Shown here: positions 1-8,396 of the stretch, piece after piece
How positions within the stretch are numbered: the stretch's first letter is position 1
Layout of the letters: the number at the start of each line of letters is the position of its first letter
Source: Vreelandella venusta
Lineage (GTDB): Bacteria > Pseudomonadota > Gammaproteobacteria > Pseudomonadales > Halomonadaceae
Length of the DNA stretch: 64,000 nucleotides
Reading direction: 5' to 3'
NCBI RefSeq assembly: GCF_007989605.1
Contig: NZ_BJUL01000012.1
Location: 1-64,000 of the forward strand
Notes under the pieces: generated by a model
Databases searched by the model: none
Seen by the model: only the letters and a program-made list of their open reading frames with translations
Told to the model about the DNA's origin: nothing
Translations under genes and position numbers: made by a program

Positions 1-32
1 TGCGAAAGAAAATCGTTCCCAGGTCTCCGCAC

Positions 33-153
33 CGTCATTCCCGAGCCACCACACGTCATTCCCGAGTGGGGTGATCGGGAATCCACCTTGGCCTACAGCA
101 GCCCGAAACCCCAGCCCAACATGGATTCCCGCTAAGGGCCTGCGGGAATGACG
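33..153. repeat. Palindromic intergenic repeat (GTCATTCCCG family)
   Basis: The 13-mer CGTCATTCCCGAG occurs at 33-45 and again at 54-66. Its core returns inverted as CGGGAATGACG at 143-153. Inside this, CGGGAATCCA (76-85) faces TGGATTCCCG (122-131). The DNA or RNA could therefore fold into a nested cruciform or long hairpin. Repeats with this GTCATTCCCG/CGGGAATGAC signature are scattered between genes of many proteobacteria and behave like non-coding palindromic repeats or MITE-like units. No ORF lies in it and I saw no second copy in this window. Confidence 0.7.
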
Positions 154-190
154 AGGGCGGCGCGGAGGGCTTCGTCAGGCTCCTATCAAG

Positions 191-225
191 AAAAACCCCA
201 GCTTCAACTGAAGCTGGGGTTTTTT
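191..225. terminator. Bidirectional intrinsic terminator downstream of hisC
   Basis: A 13-bp perfect stem, AACCCCAGCTTCA against its complement with a 2-nt loop, is flanked by an A-run on the left and a T-run on the right. It can stop transcription from either side. It lies 84 bases beyond the hisC stop codon. Confidence 0.85.
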
Positions 226-308
226 GTTGGTGATATTGGTTATGGACTGTCTGAAAAATCCCTTAGAGCCTCGTGCACTGAGGATCTTGATGCATGGAAC
301 GGCAAAAA

Positions 309-1370
309 CTAGCGGCAGATTGCTTCCAGTGCCTCTACTAAACTATCCATCTCATCATCTGTACCGATGGTGATGCGCAAGAAGTTGTTGAGTGCATCGG
401 TATTAAAGTGACGCACCAACACTCCTCGCTCGCGGAGGCCTGCAAATAGTTGAGCGCCTTCAATGTTAGGATGTTGAGCAAGCACGAAGTTGGCTTTTGA
501 CGGCAGCACTTCAAAGCCTAGTTGCTCAAGACGCTGGCGTGTGCGCTCTCGCGTTGTGATCACATTATTGCGGCAGGCGTTAAAATGCTCTTCATCCTTA
601 AGAGCTTCAATGCCGATGAGGCTTGCGAGACTATCAACGGGATAGGAGTTAAACGAGTCTTTGACCCGCTGCAGTCCATCAATCAGCTCGGGGGAGCCAA
701 TGGCATAGCCCAAGCGTAACCCCGCCAAACTACGTGATTTCGAGAACGTTCCCGTGACGAGTAGATTAGGGTAGCGGTTAATTAAGGCGACAGCGCTTTC
801 TGCGCCGAAATCAACATAAGCCTCATCAATTAATACCACCCGGTTTGTCACGCGCTTAAGCAGAGCCTCAATGGTTTCGAGGGAGTGCGCGTGTCCAGTT
901 GGCGCGTTTGGGTTGGCAAAAATAACACCGCTGCGCTCTGATGCGCTCGCCAGGGCATCAATGTCCACTTCCCACTGAGCATTTAGCGGGTGTTTACGGA
1001 GCGTGACGCCATAAAGATTGGCATAAACAGGGTAGAAGCTATAGGTGATTGAAGGGACATCCAGCGCTGCGTCATGGCAGAAAAAGGCCTGGAACGCAAA
1101 CGCGAGCACTTCATCCGAGCCATTGCCGACGAAGGTCTCGGCGACGCTAACCCCATAGCTTTCTGCCAGCGCTGTACGCAATGCGTAAGAGGTAGGGTCA
1201 GGATACAAGCGCAAATGATCGGTGGCATAATTGCGTAGCGCTTTGCTCACCCCAGGTGCGGGTGGATAAGGGTTTTCATTGGTATTGAGTTTAATAACCT
1301 GTTCACGGGGCTGCTCACCTGGCACATAGGGGGTAAGCTCCCGAACAGCTGGACTCCAGTATTGGCTCAT
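309..1370 (-). CDS. hisC: Histidinol-phosphate aminotransferase
   Basis: PLP-dependent class I/II aminotransferase of cytosolic histidine synthesis; it converts imidazole-acetol phosphate plus glutamate to histidinol phosphate. At 353 residues it has normal family length. Visible motifs are NPNAPTG (about 153-159), IDEAYVDF (181-188, with the Asp and Tyr that contact PLP) and TFSKSRSLAGLRLG, where Lys211 is the expected Schiff-base lysine. The ATG start lies just after a short promoter-sized gap shared with the divergent lipoprotein gene. It is not in the hisBHAF operon 6 kb away, so it is transcribed separately. Some HisC paralogues also transaminate aromatic amino acids; the sequence alone does not exclude that. 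Confidence 0.93.
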   Translation of the reverse strand: MSQYWSPAVRELTPYVPGEQPREQVIKLNTNENPYPPAPGVSKALRNYATDHLRLYPDPTSYALRTALAESYGVSVAETFVGNGSDEVLAFAFQAFFCHDAALDVPSITYSFYPVYANLYGVTLRKHPLNAQWEVDIDALASASERSGVIFANPNAPTGHAHSLETIEALLKRVTNRVVLIDEAYVDFGAESAVALINRYPNLLVTGTFSKSRSLAGLRLGYAIGSPELIDGLQRVKDSFNSYPVDSLASLIGIEALKDEEHFNACRNNVITTRERTRQRLEQLGFEVLPSKANFVLAQHPNIEGAQLFAGLRERGVLVRHFNTDALNNFLRITIGTDDEMDSLVEALEAICR

Positions 1371-1534
1371 GCGGGTAACCTGATTATCCTAATGTTAATA
1401 CCCCATGGTCACCCGATGACCGCCCGAGCGCAAGCATTCAAGTAAGCTAGGGGGTGGGCGTCGCACCTTGTAGCGGTTATGCTGTCATAAGCGCGCGAAA
1501 GAAATGTATGTCCAACACGATAAGGAGACACTCA

Positions 1535-1984
1535 ATGCAATTTAGGAGTTTGCTAGCCGGCTCGGCTATGTTGGCACTGCTGGCGGGCTGTGCAGCTGGC
1601 CCGACGGGCCAGAGTGAAGATGCAGGAATGACCGCTTCTCAAGTCAATTACCAAGGTACGCTACCTTGCCGTAACTGCGATGGTATCGACTTGGATGTGA
1701 CGATGATAGGCGAAGAAATGAGTGCTCCTGAAGAACGGACGTTCACGTTAAACGCCACTTATCGTAATCATCCACAAACACCGCCAGACGAAAATTATGC
1801 AGGTAACTGGGAAGTGCTGACAGGCACACCGTCTGATCCATCGGCGACTGTCTATGAATTAACGCCGAATGGCGATGGTCAGATTTACTACTTCCTGCGC
1901 ATCAGTGATCGCACGTTGGAGCTGATCGACCCAGAGCGTCGCCGTTTCGAGAATGGTGAGATGCTGCAGTTACAGCGTCAATAA
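1535..1984 (+). CDS. NlpE-like outer-membrane lipoprotein
   Basis: Predicted lipoprotein of 149 residues. The ATG at 1535 follows AAGGAG (1522-1527) and opens a signal peptide with lipobox LLAGC, lipidated at Cys19. An upstream in-frame GTG at 1454 would give a 27-residue extension that destroys the signal peptide, so it is rejected. The mature part carries GTLPCRNCDGID (about 41-52), the CxxC-containing opening of the NlpE N-terminal domain. E. coli NlpE signals copper and surface stress to Cpx through such a domain. This protein has only that domain, so a signalling role is an inference. It is divergent from hisC and followed by a strong terminator. Confidence 0.82.
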   Translation: MQFRSLLAGSAMLALLAGCAAGPTGQSEDAGMTASQVNYQGTLPCRNCDGIDLDVTMIGEEMSAPEERTFTLNATYRNHPQTPPDENYAGNWEVLTGTPSDPSATVYELTPNGDGQIYYFLRISDRTLELIDPERRRFENGEMLQLQRQ

Positions 1985-2000
1985 AGTGTGAAGCGACGCT

Positions 2001-2026
2001 AAAAGGCGGCCATTGGCCGCCTTTTG
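2001..2026 (+). terminator. Intrinsic terminator after the NlpE-like gene
   Basis: AAAAGGCGGCCA followed by its inverted copy ending in CTTTT forms a GC-rich stem with a U-tail. It lies 16 bases after the stop at 1984 and before radA. Confidence 0.8.
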
Positions 2027-2093
2027 CATTTCTAGTCAGCTGAGGCATAACGCTCAGTGGCGACATCAAGATATCAACAGGAGCAATAGGGCG

Positions 2094-3464
2094 GTGGCGA
2101 AAGCGAAGAGTGCCTTTGTATGCACCGAGTGCGGTGCAGAGTATCGAAAGTGGCAAGGCCAGTGCTCCAGCTGCCAGGAGTGGAACACGCTAAGTGAGAT
2201 TCGTTTGGCCAGTGCGCGGCCTGGAGGTAGTGCTGCGACAGGACGAGCGGGCTATGCCGGAGACCTATCGCGAGATGTGGTGGATCTTGGCAATGTGGAT
2301 CTCAGTGAGGTTCCTCGCCTCACTTCAACCTTTGCCGAGTTTGATCGTGTGCTGGGTGGAGGCTTAGTGCCGGGTTCTGCTGTATTGCTGGGGGGGAATC
2401 CAGGCGCTGGTAAATCGACACTGCTGCTGCAAACCGCCTGCAAGCTTGCCCAGCAGCGGCGTATTCTATATGTCACTGGGGAAGAGTCGCTTTCCCAAGT
2501 CGCCATGCGTGCCCACCGCTTACAGCTGCCTACTAATGGCTTGAAAATGTTGGCCGAGACTAGCGTGGAAACCATCTTGGCAGTGTCTGAACGGGAGAAG
2601 CCAGAGATTCTGGTGATTGACTCCATCCAGACCATGCACCTGGAAGATATCAGCTCTGCGCCGGGGGGCGTGGCCCAGGTAAGGGAATCTGCGGCAGCGC
2701 TGACACGCTTTGCTAAGCAAACGAACACAGTTCTTTTACTGGTTGGGCATGTGACCAAAGATGGCACGCTGGCGGGACCTAAAGTGCTGGAGCATATGAT
2801 TGATGCTTCGTTGCTATTAGAGGGCGGAGCTGACTCACGATTTAGAACGCTCCGCGGCCAAAAAAACCGCTTCGGCGCGGTGAATGAGCTGGGTGTATTT
2901 GCAATGCTTGAGCAGGGGTTGAAAGAAGTTAAAAACCCCAGCGCAATTTTCCTCTCACGCCAAGAAGAGCAGGCACCCGGTAGCTTGGTGATGGTGGTGT
3001 GGGAGGGCACTCGGCCGATTCTCGTGGAAGTACAGGCATTGGTCGACGAGTCTGCTCTGGGTAATCCTCGCCGCGTTGCCGTGGGCGTCGATCAAAACCG
3101 GCTTGCCATGCTGCTAGCCGTATTAAATCGCCACGGTGGTCTATTTACCGGTGATCAAGATGTCTTCCTTAACGTGGTGGGTGGGGTGAAAGTGCTCGAA
3201 ACCAGTGCTGACTTAGCGGTGCTGTTAGCCGTGGTGTCCAGTCTGCAAAATCGCGCATTGCCAAAAGAGCTAGTGGTGTTTGGCGAAGTGGGGCTTTCAG
3301 GAGAAATTCGACCAGTGCCCAGTGGGCAAGAGCGTATTGCTGAAGCGGCTAAGCACGGCTTTTTGAAAGCCATTGTTCCGCGCGGCAACGCACCCAAGCA
3401 GGCCCCGAAGGGGATGGAGGTTATTCCTGTCGATAAACTGAGCGATGCCCTGGAAGCGCTTTAG
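2094..3464 (+). CDS. radA: DNA repair protein RadA
   Basis: RecA-like ATPase that helps branch migration of recombination intermediates; 456 residues, close to E. coli RadA. In order: a four-cysteine zinc finger (C10, C13, C24, C27), a Walker A motif GGNPGAGKST (about 100-109), the RadA signature KNRFG (257-261) and a C-terminal Lon-protease-like domain. The start chosen is GTG at 2094, because it gives the family N-terminus (MAKAKSAFVCTECG) and has AGGAG at 2079-2083. Longer in-frame readings would run back into the preceding terminator. It is followed by selD after 45 bases. Confidence 0.95.
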   Translation: MAKAKSAFVCTECGAEYRKWQGQCSSCQEWNTLSEIRLASARPGGSAATGRAGYAGDLSRDVVDLGNVDLSEVPRLTSTFAEFDRVLGGGLVPGSAVLLGGNPGAGKSTLLLQTACKLAQQRRILYVTGEESLSQVAMRAHRLQLPTNGLKMLAETSVETILAVSEREKPEILVIDSIQTMHLEDISSAPGGVAQVRESAAALTRFAKQTNTVLLLVGHVTKDGTLAGPKVLEHMIDASLLLEGGADSRFRTLRGQKNRFGAVNELGVFAMLEQGLKEVKNPSAIFLSRQEEQAPGSLVMVVWEGTRPILVEVQALVDESALGNPRRVAVGVDQNRLAMLLAVLNRHGGLFTGDQDVFLNVVGGVKVLETSADLAVLLAVVSSLQNRALPKELVVFGEVGLSGEIRPVPSGQERIAEAAKHGFLKAIVPRGNAPKQAPKGMEVIPVDKLSDALEAL

Positions 3465-3509
3465 CGTAAGCTATGCTAAGGAAAAGTGTTAAGACTAAGG
3501 AGAGGCGCC

Positions 3510-4547
3510 ATGAGTGCAATTCGGTTAACCCAATATAGTCACGGAGCGGGTTGCGGTTGCAAAATTGCACCAGATGTACTGGATGGGATTCTTGCCAAAG
3601 CTGGCCCTGCTGCAGGCCATAAGCAGCTCATTGTCGGGAACAAGGGGCGCGAAGACGCAGCGGTGTATGATTTGGGTGACGGCCGCGGCATGATTGCGAC
3701 CACCGACTTCTTTATGCCGATTGTCGATGATCCCTTTGATTTTGGTCGTATTGCTGCCACTAACGCGATTAGCGATGTGTATGCCATGGGCGGCACGCCG
3801 GTTATGGCATTGGGGATTTTAGGTTGGCCGCTGGATAAACTCAGCGCAGAGATCGCGGGAGATGTTGTTGCCGGTGCCCAGGCTGTTTGTCGTGAGCTAG
3901 GGGTAGCGTTAGCGGGCGGTCACTCGATCGATGCTCCTGAGCCGATGTTTGGTTTGGCAGTCAATGGGTTAGTCGATTTAGCGCAGTTAAAGCTCAACAG
4001 CCAAGCCAAGCCTGGTGACCTGTTATTCCTAACCAAGCCACTTGGCGTAGGGCTACTAACCACAGCCGAAAAGCGTGGCTTATTAGAGGCTGGGCACCAT
4101 GGCCTTGCCCGTGAAACGATGCTTAAGCCCAATCATATCGGTGTTGAGTTAGCTAAAGTGAAAGGCGTTAACGCGATGACAGATGTCACCGGTTTTGGCC
4201 TTGCTGGACACCTTGCTGAAATGTGCAGCGCAAGTGGTGTGATGGCGCAGATTGATTTTCGCCGCTTACCCCGTTTAGCCGAAGCCGAAGCTTACCGTCG
4301 GCAGGGCGCTGTCCCCGGAGGTTCGCTACGCAACCGCGAAGCTCTTGGTAAAGCGTTGCCAGTGATGGACGACGCTCACTGGCAATGGCTGTGTGATCCT
4401 CAGACATCAGGCGGTTTGCTGATCAGCGTCGACCCTGCCTGGGAAGATGATGTAGAGCGTATTGGTCGCGAACACAGCCTTAACTTGGTACCGTTTGGGA
4501 CTCTGAAGGCAGCTCAAGGCGATGTTTTGATTGAGGTTATTGGTTGA
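3510..4547 (+). CDS. selD: Selenide, water dikinase (selenophosphate synthetase)
   Basis: Makes selenophosphate from selenide and ATP, the activated selenium donor in the cytosol; 345 residues. The N-terminal HGAGCGCK puts the catalytic cysteine at C15 and the essential lysine at K18, matching C17/K20 of the E. coli enzyme. It is the cysteine form, not a selenocysteine form. The start is ATG 3510 behind AAGGAGAGG; a longer in-frame reading from 3486 has no such site. The stop overlaps mnmH, so the two are translationally coupled. The partner points to tRNA 2-selenouridine as the selenium sink; no selA or selB is in the window. Confidence 0.95.
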   Translation: MSAIRLTQYSHGAGCGCKIAPDVLDGILAKAGPAAGHKQLIVGNKGREDAAVYDLGDGRGMIATTDFFMPIVDDPFDFGRIAATNAISDVYAMGGTPVMALGILGWPLDKLSAEIAGDVVAGAQAVCRELGVALAGGHSIDAPEPMFGLAVNGLVDLAQLKLNSQAKPGDLLFLTKPLGVGLLTTAEKRGLLEAGHHGLARETMLKPNHIGVELAKVKGVNAMTDVTGFGLAGHLAEMCSASGVMAQIDFRRLPRLAEAEAYRRQGAVPGGSLRNREALGKALPVMDDAHWQWLCDPQTSGGLLISVDPAWEDDVERIGREHSLNLVPFGTLKAAQGDVLIEVIG

Positions 4548-5632
4548 TGCTAGCGACTGTTCCGGCATCCTTGAGTTTAATCGCGCAAAAAACACCGCTG
4601 ATTGATGTGCGCGCCCCGGTTGAATTTGTTCAGGGCAGTTTGCCTGGTGCGGTTAATTTACCGTTAATGGTTGATGGTGAGCGCCATCAAGTGGGCATTG
4701 CTTATAAACAACACGGACAACAGGCGGCAATCGGATTAGGTGAACGTTTAGTCAGCGGTGATACTAAGCGAGCACGCGTTGACGCGTGGTTGGGATACGT
4801 AGCGCGTCAACCAGACGCTATTGTCTACTGTTTTCGCGGAGGACTGCGTTCGCAAATTGCCCAGCAATGGCTTGCTGATGCAGGCATCAACAGGCCGCGC
4901 ATTGATGGTGGCTGGAAGGCGATGCGACAACGGCTATGTCAGCGCATTGATGAGGCTGCCAGCCAACCGATGCTGGTCGTGGCGGGGCTGACAGGCTGTG
5001 CGAAAACGACGTTAATTAATCAATTGAGTAACGGCGTTGATCTGGAGGCGTTTGCCAACCATAAAGGGTCGGCTTTTGGGAGGCAGCCGGAAGAACCGAC
5101 AACACAAATTAATTTTGAGCATGCCTTGGCTAAGCGCTTAATTGGGCTGACGGGAAGCTTAGTGGTAGAAGATGAGTCGCGGCAAATCGGTAATGCCAAT
5201 ATCCCGCTGACGTTCTGGCATGCCCTACAACGTGCGCCGCGAATACGCATTGAGATGCCCCTGGATTGGCGGTTAGAGCAGTTGCGCCGTGACTATATCG
5301 AAGCCCTAGAACAGCGCTACACTGCCCGTTATGGTCAGCAAGAGGGCTGGCAACGTATGCGACTTCAATTAGCCAATGCCTTGCAGCGTTTGGCGAAACG
5401 CTTAGGCAATGCCCGATTGCAACGTCTACAGCGCTTACAAGGCATGGCGTTTGATGCTCATGCCCTAGGGAATATTCAAGCCCACGAAGCATGGCTTGCG
5501 CCGCTATTGACCGAGTATTACGACCCACTTTATCGCTATCACCTTGAAAAGCAGCGAGATAATCGCCCTGTGGAGCTGCATGTTGGCGATTGGGAGAGCT
5601 GCTTGGAAGCCGCTAGGCAATGGAGCGCTTAG
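4547..5632 (+). CDS. mnmH: tRNA 2-selenouridine synthase
   Basis: Replaces sulfur by selenium in the wobble 2-thiouridine of tRNAs for Lys, Glu and Gln, using selenophosphate (also named SelU/YbbB). The 361-residue protein has an N-terminal rhodanese domain with the catalytic cysteine in CFRGGLRSQ (Cys95) and a second half with a P-loop GLTGCAKTT (about 147-155). It ends with the family pattern EYYDPLYRYHLEKQ. The ATG at 4547 shares its A with the selD stop TGA; TTG at 4544 is possible but less likely. Convergent with the next gene. Confidence 0.94.
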   Translation: MLATVPASLSLIAQKTPLIDVRAPVEFVQGSLPGAVNLPLMVDGERHQVGIAYKQHGQQAAIGLGERLVSGDTKRARVDAWLGYVARQPDAIVYCFRGGLRSQIAQQWLADAGINRPRIDGGWKAMRQRLCQRIDEAASQPMLVVAGLTGCAKTTLINQLSNGVDLEAFANHKGSAFGRQPEEPTTQINFEHALAKRLIGLTGSLVVEDESRQIGNANIPLTFWHALQRAPRIRIEMPLDWRLEQLRRDYIEALEQRYTARYGQQEGWQRMRLQLANALQRLAKRLGNARLQRLQRLQGMAFDAHALGNIQAHEAWLAPLLTEYYDPLYRYHLEKQRDNRPVELHVGDWESCLEAARQWSA

Positions 5633-5653
5633 CGGCGTCGTATTGGTTATCGA

Positions 5654-6346
5654 TTATGCTGCTTTCAGCCACTGGGTCATCACACGGTCTAGTAGCGGAG
5701 CTAACTGATGGAAGCGCCCAGCATCTGCTAGGATCTGTTCATTGGTTTGTATAAAGCGTCCTGCTGCAGCGGTTTTAGGCTGTGGCCATTCATCGGCATT
5801 GAGCAGTGGTGATACGCTGGCAGCCGTCGCTTCGAAATGACACAGCAAACCGACGACACGCCCGGCGTCCCACGAAAAACCTTGCAGTGGTGCTGCTGCG
5901 CTGCCGCCTAGCGGTAGTGCGCTTTCCGGTAAGCTAAACACTAGCCGGTGTCTCATAAATGCCTCAAATTGTTCGGGTAGGTCAAAGGTGCTTTCTGGGG
6001 CAAGTGTTATTTGGTGCCAGCCAACTTCAGGGTAGGTACCTGGGGCAATAACGGCATCCAGCGCCTCCGCTATCCACAGTGCGCCCACGCCAATACCCAA
6101 TAATGGTTTTTGCCCATCCAGGTAGCGATTGATCAGCTTGCGTTCGGCTTTAAACCAGTCGGGTGGGTCATTCACTAGACGTTCAGGGCCATCCAGTAGT
6201 ATTAGCGCGTCGCACTCACCTGGTCGTGGGGTTAGCTCGCCCGCATAAAGATGAAAAACGGTGTAACTATGGCCCATACTCTCAAGCCAGTCAGTTAGAC
6301 GAGCGGGACCATGGTCAGGGCCGTGCTGTAGCAGATGGATATGCAT
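5654..6346 (-). CDS. Class I glutamine-amidotransferase-like protein lacking the nucleophile
   Basis: 230 residues with the fold pattern of GATase class I: LLGIGVGALWIAEAL at 82-96, EVGWHQI at 107-113 and CHFEA at 169-173. In active enzymes the first motif reads GICLG; here the cysteine position is Gly86. The His and Glu of the triad appear as H170 and E172. I therefore infer a protein that keeps the fold but cannot hydrolyse glutamine by the usual mechanism, perhaps a binding or regulatory protein. Substrate and partner are unknown. Convergent with mnmH, divergent from the DUF416 gene with a 112-base gap. Confidence 0.75.
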   Translation of the reverse strand: MHIHLLQHGPDHGPARLTDWLESMGHSYTVFHLYAGELTPRPGECDALILLDGPERLVNDPPDWFKAERKLINRYLDGQKPLLGIGVGALWIAEALDAVIAPGTYPEVGWHQITLAPESTFDLPEQFEAFMRHRLVFSLPESALPLGGSAAAPLQGFSWDAGRVVGLLCHFEATAASVSPLLNADEWPQPKTAAAGRFIQTNEQILADAGRFHQLAPLLDRVMTQWLKAA

Positions 6347-6458
6347 GGTAATCTCCTCGCCGGCCGATGTTAATAACGCGATAGGGATCTCCTGCCGCGT
6401 TTGTGCGACGATAACGTATCGCGTTCATTTCACCAATATTGTGACCCAGGAAATCAGC

Positions 6459-7061
6459 ATGGTGGCTAAACCCCTAGGATTTTACCAACGGCTTCAACAG
6501 TTGCCGTTGCCCGCTCAGCAAGCGTTTATGGCAGCTTTGTGTGAACGTCTGCTACCTAACTACGCGCTTTATCAACAAACCACGGGGTTAGGTGACGAGC
6601 ATACACTGCGTACTGTGCTGAGCCTGGTGTGGGAACGGCTGAGCGTTTCGAATGCGAGCATAGACTTTGCTCGGCAAGCGGAAAAACTGGCTGAATGTGA
6701 ACCCCCTGAAGATGATGAGAGCTTTGGAGCGCGCCGTGCGTTAGATGCTGTTGTGTCGGTATCCGCACTGCTGGACACGCTGCTGGGGGAGTCGTCTGAA
6801 GCCGTGTTAGATGTCAGTCGCACCTCGCGGGCGGGCGTTCGTGCTTTTATCGAACTAACGGAAGGTGAAGAAGATGCCCAGGCACTTGCGTTGATCATTC
6901 GCGACCATCCCTTGATGGCCGACGAAAATGATTTCCAGGATGCTGTTTTGGATGCCGTGAGCGAGCCAATTAATAAAGCCTCCCTAAGGGAAATTCGTCA
7001 ATTAGGACGTAATAACGGCATCAGTAATCTTGGTTTAACCTTAGACGAGGGCGAGGAGTAA
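6459..7061 (+). CDS. DUF416 (YjaG-like) protein
   Basis: 200-residue cytosolic protein resembling E. coli YjaG along its whole length, with patterns such as FMAALCERLLPNYALY near the N-terminus and DVSRTS in the middle. The function of the family is not established. I chose ATG 6459, preceded by AGGAAA and matching the YjaG N-terminus. A longer in-frame reading from 6345 would overlap the divergent neighbour's start codon. The C-terminus is acidic. It converges on the next gene with only 13 bases between stops and no visible terminator. Confidence 0.85.
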   Translation: MVAKPLGFYQRLQQLPLPAQQAFMAALCERLLPNYALYQQTTGLGDEHTLRTVLSLVWERLSVSNASIDFARQAEKLAECEPPEDDESFGARRALDAVVSVSALLDTLLGESSEAVLDVSRTSRAGVRAFIELTEGEEDAQALALIIRDHPLMADENDFQDAVLDAVSEPINKASLREIRQLGRNNGISNLGLTLDEGEE

Positions 7062-7074
7062 CTGTCGAAACTGG

Positions 7075-7581
7075 TTAAAACCGCAGGCCCGCCGTCACCA
7101 TCATGCCGGCGGTGCCGAAGATGATGAGGTCCGATTCTACGCGCCCCCATTGCACGCCAATGCTGGGTAGCAGTACAGGCGCTGTGTCTAAATGGTTAAA
7201 GGGAATCTTGTCGCGATATTCACCTTTATAACCGTGTAGTAGCCCGCCAGTTAGCTTGGCGCGTACATTGATCTCTTCGGCAAATTGCCAAAGGGGGAAT
7301 TCACGCCCTGCATAAAAATACCAGGTTGGTTGATCAAATGAATTTTTAAACCATGCCGTCCCTGCTAACCAGCGGTCTGGATTATGGAGTTCAATGCCCA
7401 CCAGTTTTTGCTGATTAGTATGGTCAGGGTCCGGGTCGAAGTGGCGCGTTAGCAAACTGGTTTGCACCAGTGTGTGATCGAGCTCTAAGCTGGGAGGCCA
7501 ATCAGGCAAGGAAAAGGCTGAGACGGTAGTGCTCAGCCATATCCCTGCTATCCCTCCTGCCCATTGATAATAACGAGGCAT
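7075..7581 (-). CDS. Small predicted outer-membrane beta-barrel protein
   Basis: 168 residues with an N-terminal signal peptide ending near the Ala-Phe-Ser region (about residue 23). The rest is rich in alternating hydrophobic and aromatic residues and ends in Phe (VTAGLRF), the usual terminal residue of Bam-inserted barrels. I recall similar pseudomonad proteins annotated as sn-glycerol-3-phosphate transporter, a name with little behind it. The conserved-looking centre is KLTGGLLHGYKGEYRDKIPF. RBS AGGAG precedes the ATG. It lies 41 bases upstream of hisF in coordinates and on the same strand, so it could be cotranscribed as the last gene of the his operon. Function unknown. Confidence 0.6.
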   Translation of the reverse strand: MPRYYQWAGGIAGIWLSTTVSAFSLPDWPPSLELDHTLVQTSLLTRHFDPDPDHTNQQKLVGIELHNPDRWLAGTAWFKNSFDQPTWYFYAGREFPLWQFAEEINVRAKLTGGLLHGYKGEYRDKIPFNHLDTAPVLLPSIGVQWGRVESDLIIFGTAGMMVTAGLRF

Positions 7582-7622
7582 GTAACTGCTCCTGAGGGAA
7601 GGGCTTTTGCTAAGCGTTTTCG

Positions 7623-8396
7623 CTAAAGGCGCATTTCGATGCCGCGTTCCGCCATGTAGCGTTTGGCTTCTGGTATCGTATATTCACCAAAGTGGAAGAT
7701 GCTTGCTGCCAATACCGCATCGGCACCACCTTTGAGTACGCCGTCTACTAAGTGATCCAAATTGCCCACCCCGCCAGAAGCAATCACTGGCACGCTAACG
7801 GCTTCAGAAATAGCGTGGGTAACCCCCAGATCGAACCCTACTTTGGTGCCATCGCGATCCATGCTGGTTAGCAATAGCTCGCCAGCGCCAAACTCGACCA
7901 TCTTTTTGGCCCACTCGATGGCATCCAGTCCCGTTGGTCGACGTCCACCATGAGTAAATATTTCCCAGCGAGGAGGTTCGCCTTCTTTAGACACCTTCTT
8001 AGCGTCGATCGCCACCACAATACATTGGCTACCAAAGCGCTCGGCGGCTTCGCGAACAAACTCAGGGTTGGTCACCGCGGCGGTATTGATGGAGACCTTA
8101 TCAGCCCCTGCATTCAGCATCGTACGAATATCATCGCAGCTGCGGATGCCTCCCCCTACGGTGAGGGGAATAAATACTTCACCGGCAATGCGCTCTACCA
8201 TGTCGACCGTTGTGTCACGGTTTTCATGGCTGGCGGTAATGTCGAGGAAGGTGATTTCATCGGCACCCTGCTGGTTATAGCGCTGGGCAATTTCGACCGG
8301 GTCGCCTGCATCACGGATGCCAACAAAGTTAACGCCTTTCACCACGCGTCCGGCATCGACATCTAAGCAAGGGATAATGCGTTTCGCTAGACTCAT
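7623..8396 (-). CDS. hisF: Imidazole glycerol phosphate synthase, cyclase subunit
   Basis: TIM-barrel partner of HisH; it uses ammonia from HisH to close the imidazole ring of imidazole glycerol phosphate and releases AICAR. At 257 residues it has normal length. The two catalytic aspartates are D12 ([14 protein letters not shown]) and D131 (VVAIDAKKV). It starts with ATG at 8396 and overlaps the hisA stop by four bases (ATGA), implying coupled translation. Confidence 0.96.
   Translation of the reverse strand: MSLAKRIIPCLDVDAGRVVKGVNFVGIRDAGDPVEIAQRYNQQGADEITFLDITASHENRDTTVDMVERIAGEVFIPLTVGGGIRSCDDIRTMLNAGADKVSINTAAVTNPEFVREAAERFGSQCIVVAIDAKKVSKEGEPPRWEIFTHGGRRPTGLDAIEWAKKMVEFGAGELLLTSMDRDGTKVGFDLGVTHAISEAVSVPVIASGGVGNLDHLVDGVLKGGADAVLAASIFHFGEYTIPEAKRYMAERGIEMRL

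Noticed and set aside
2252..3010. Open frame of 252 codons on the minus strand inside radA
   Set aside because: It is the antisense shadow of a gene with clear RadA motifs; its product is Ser/Arg-rich with no family pattern.
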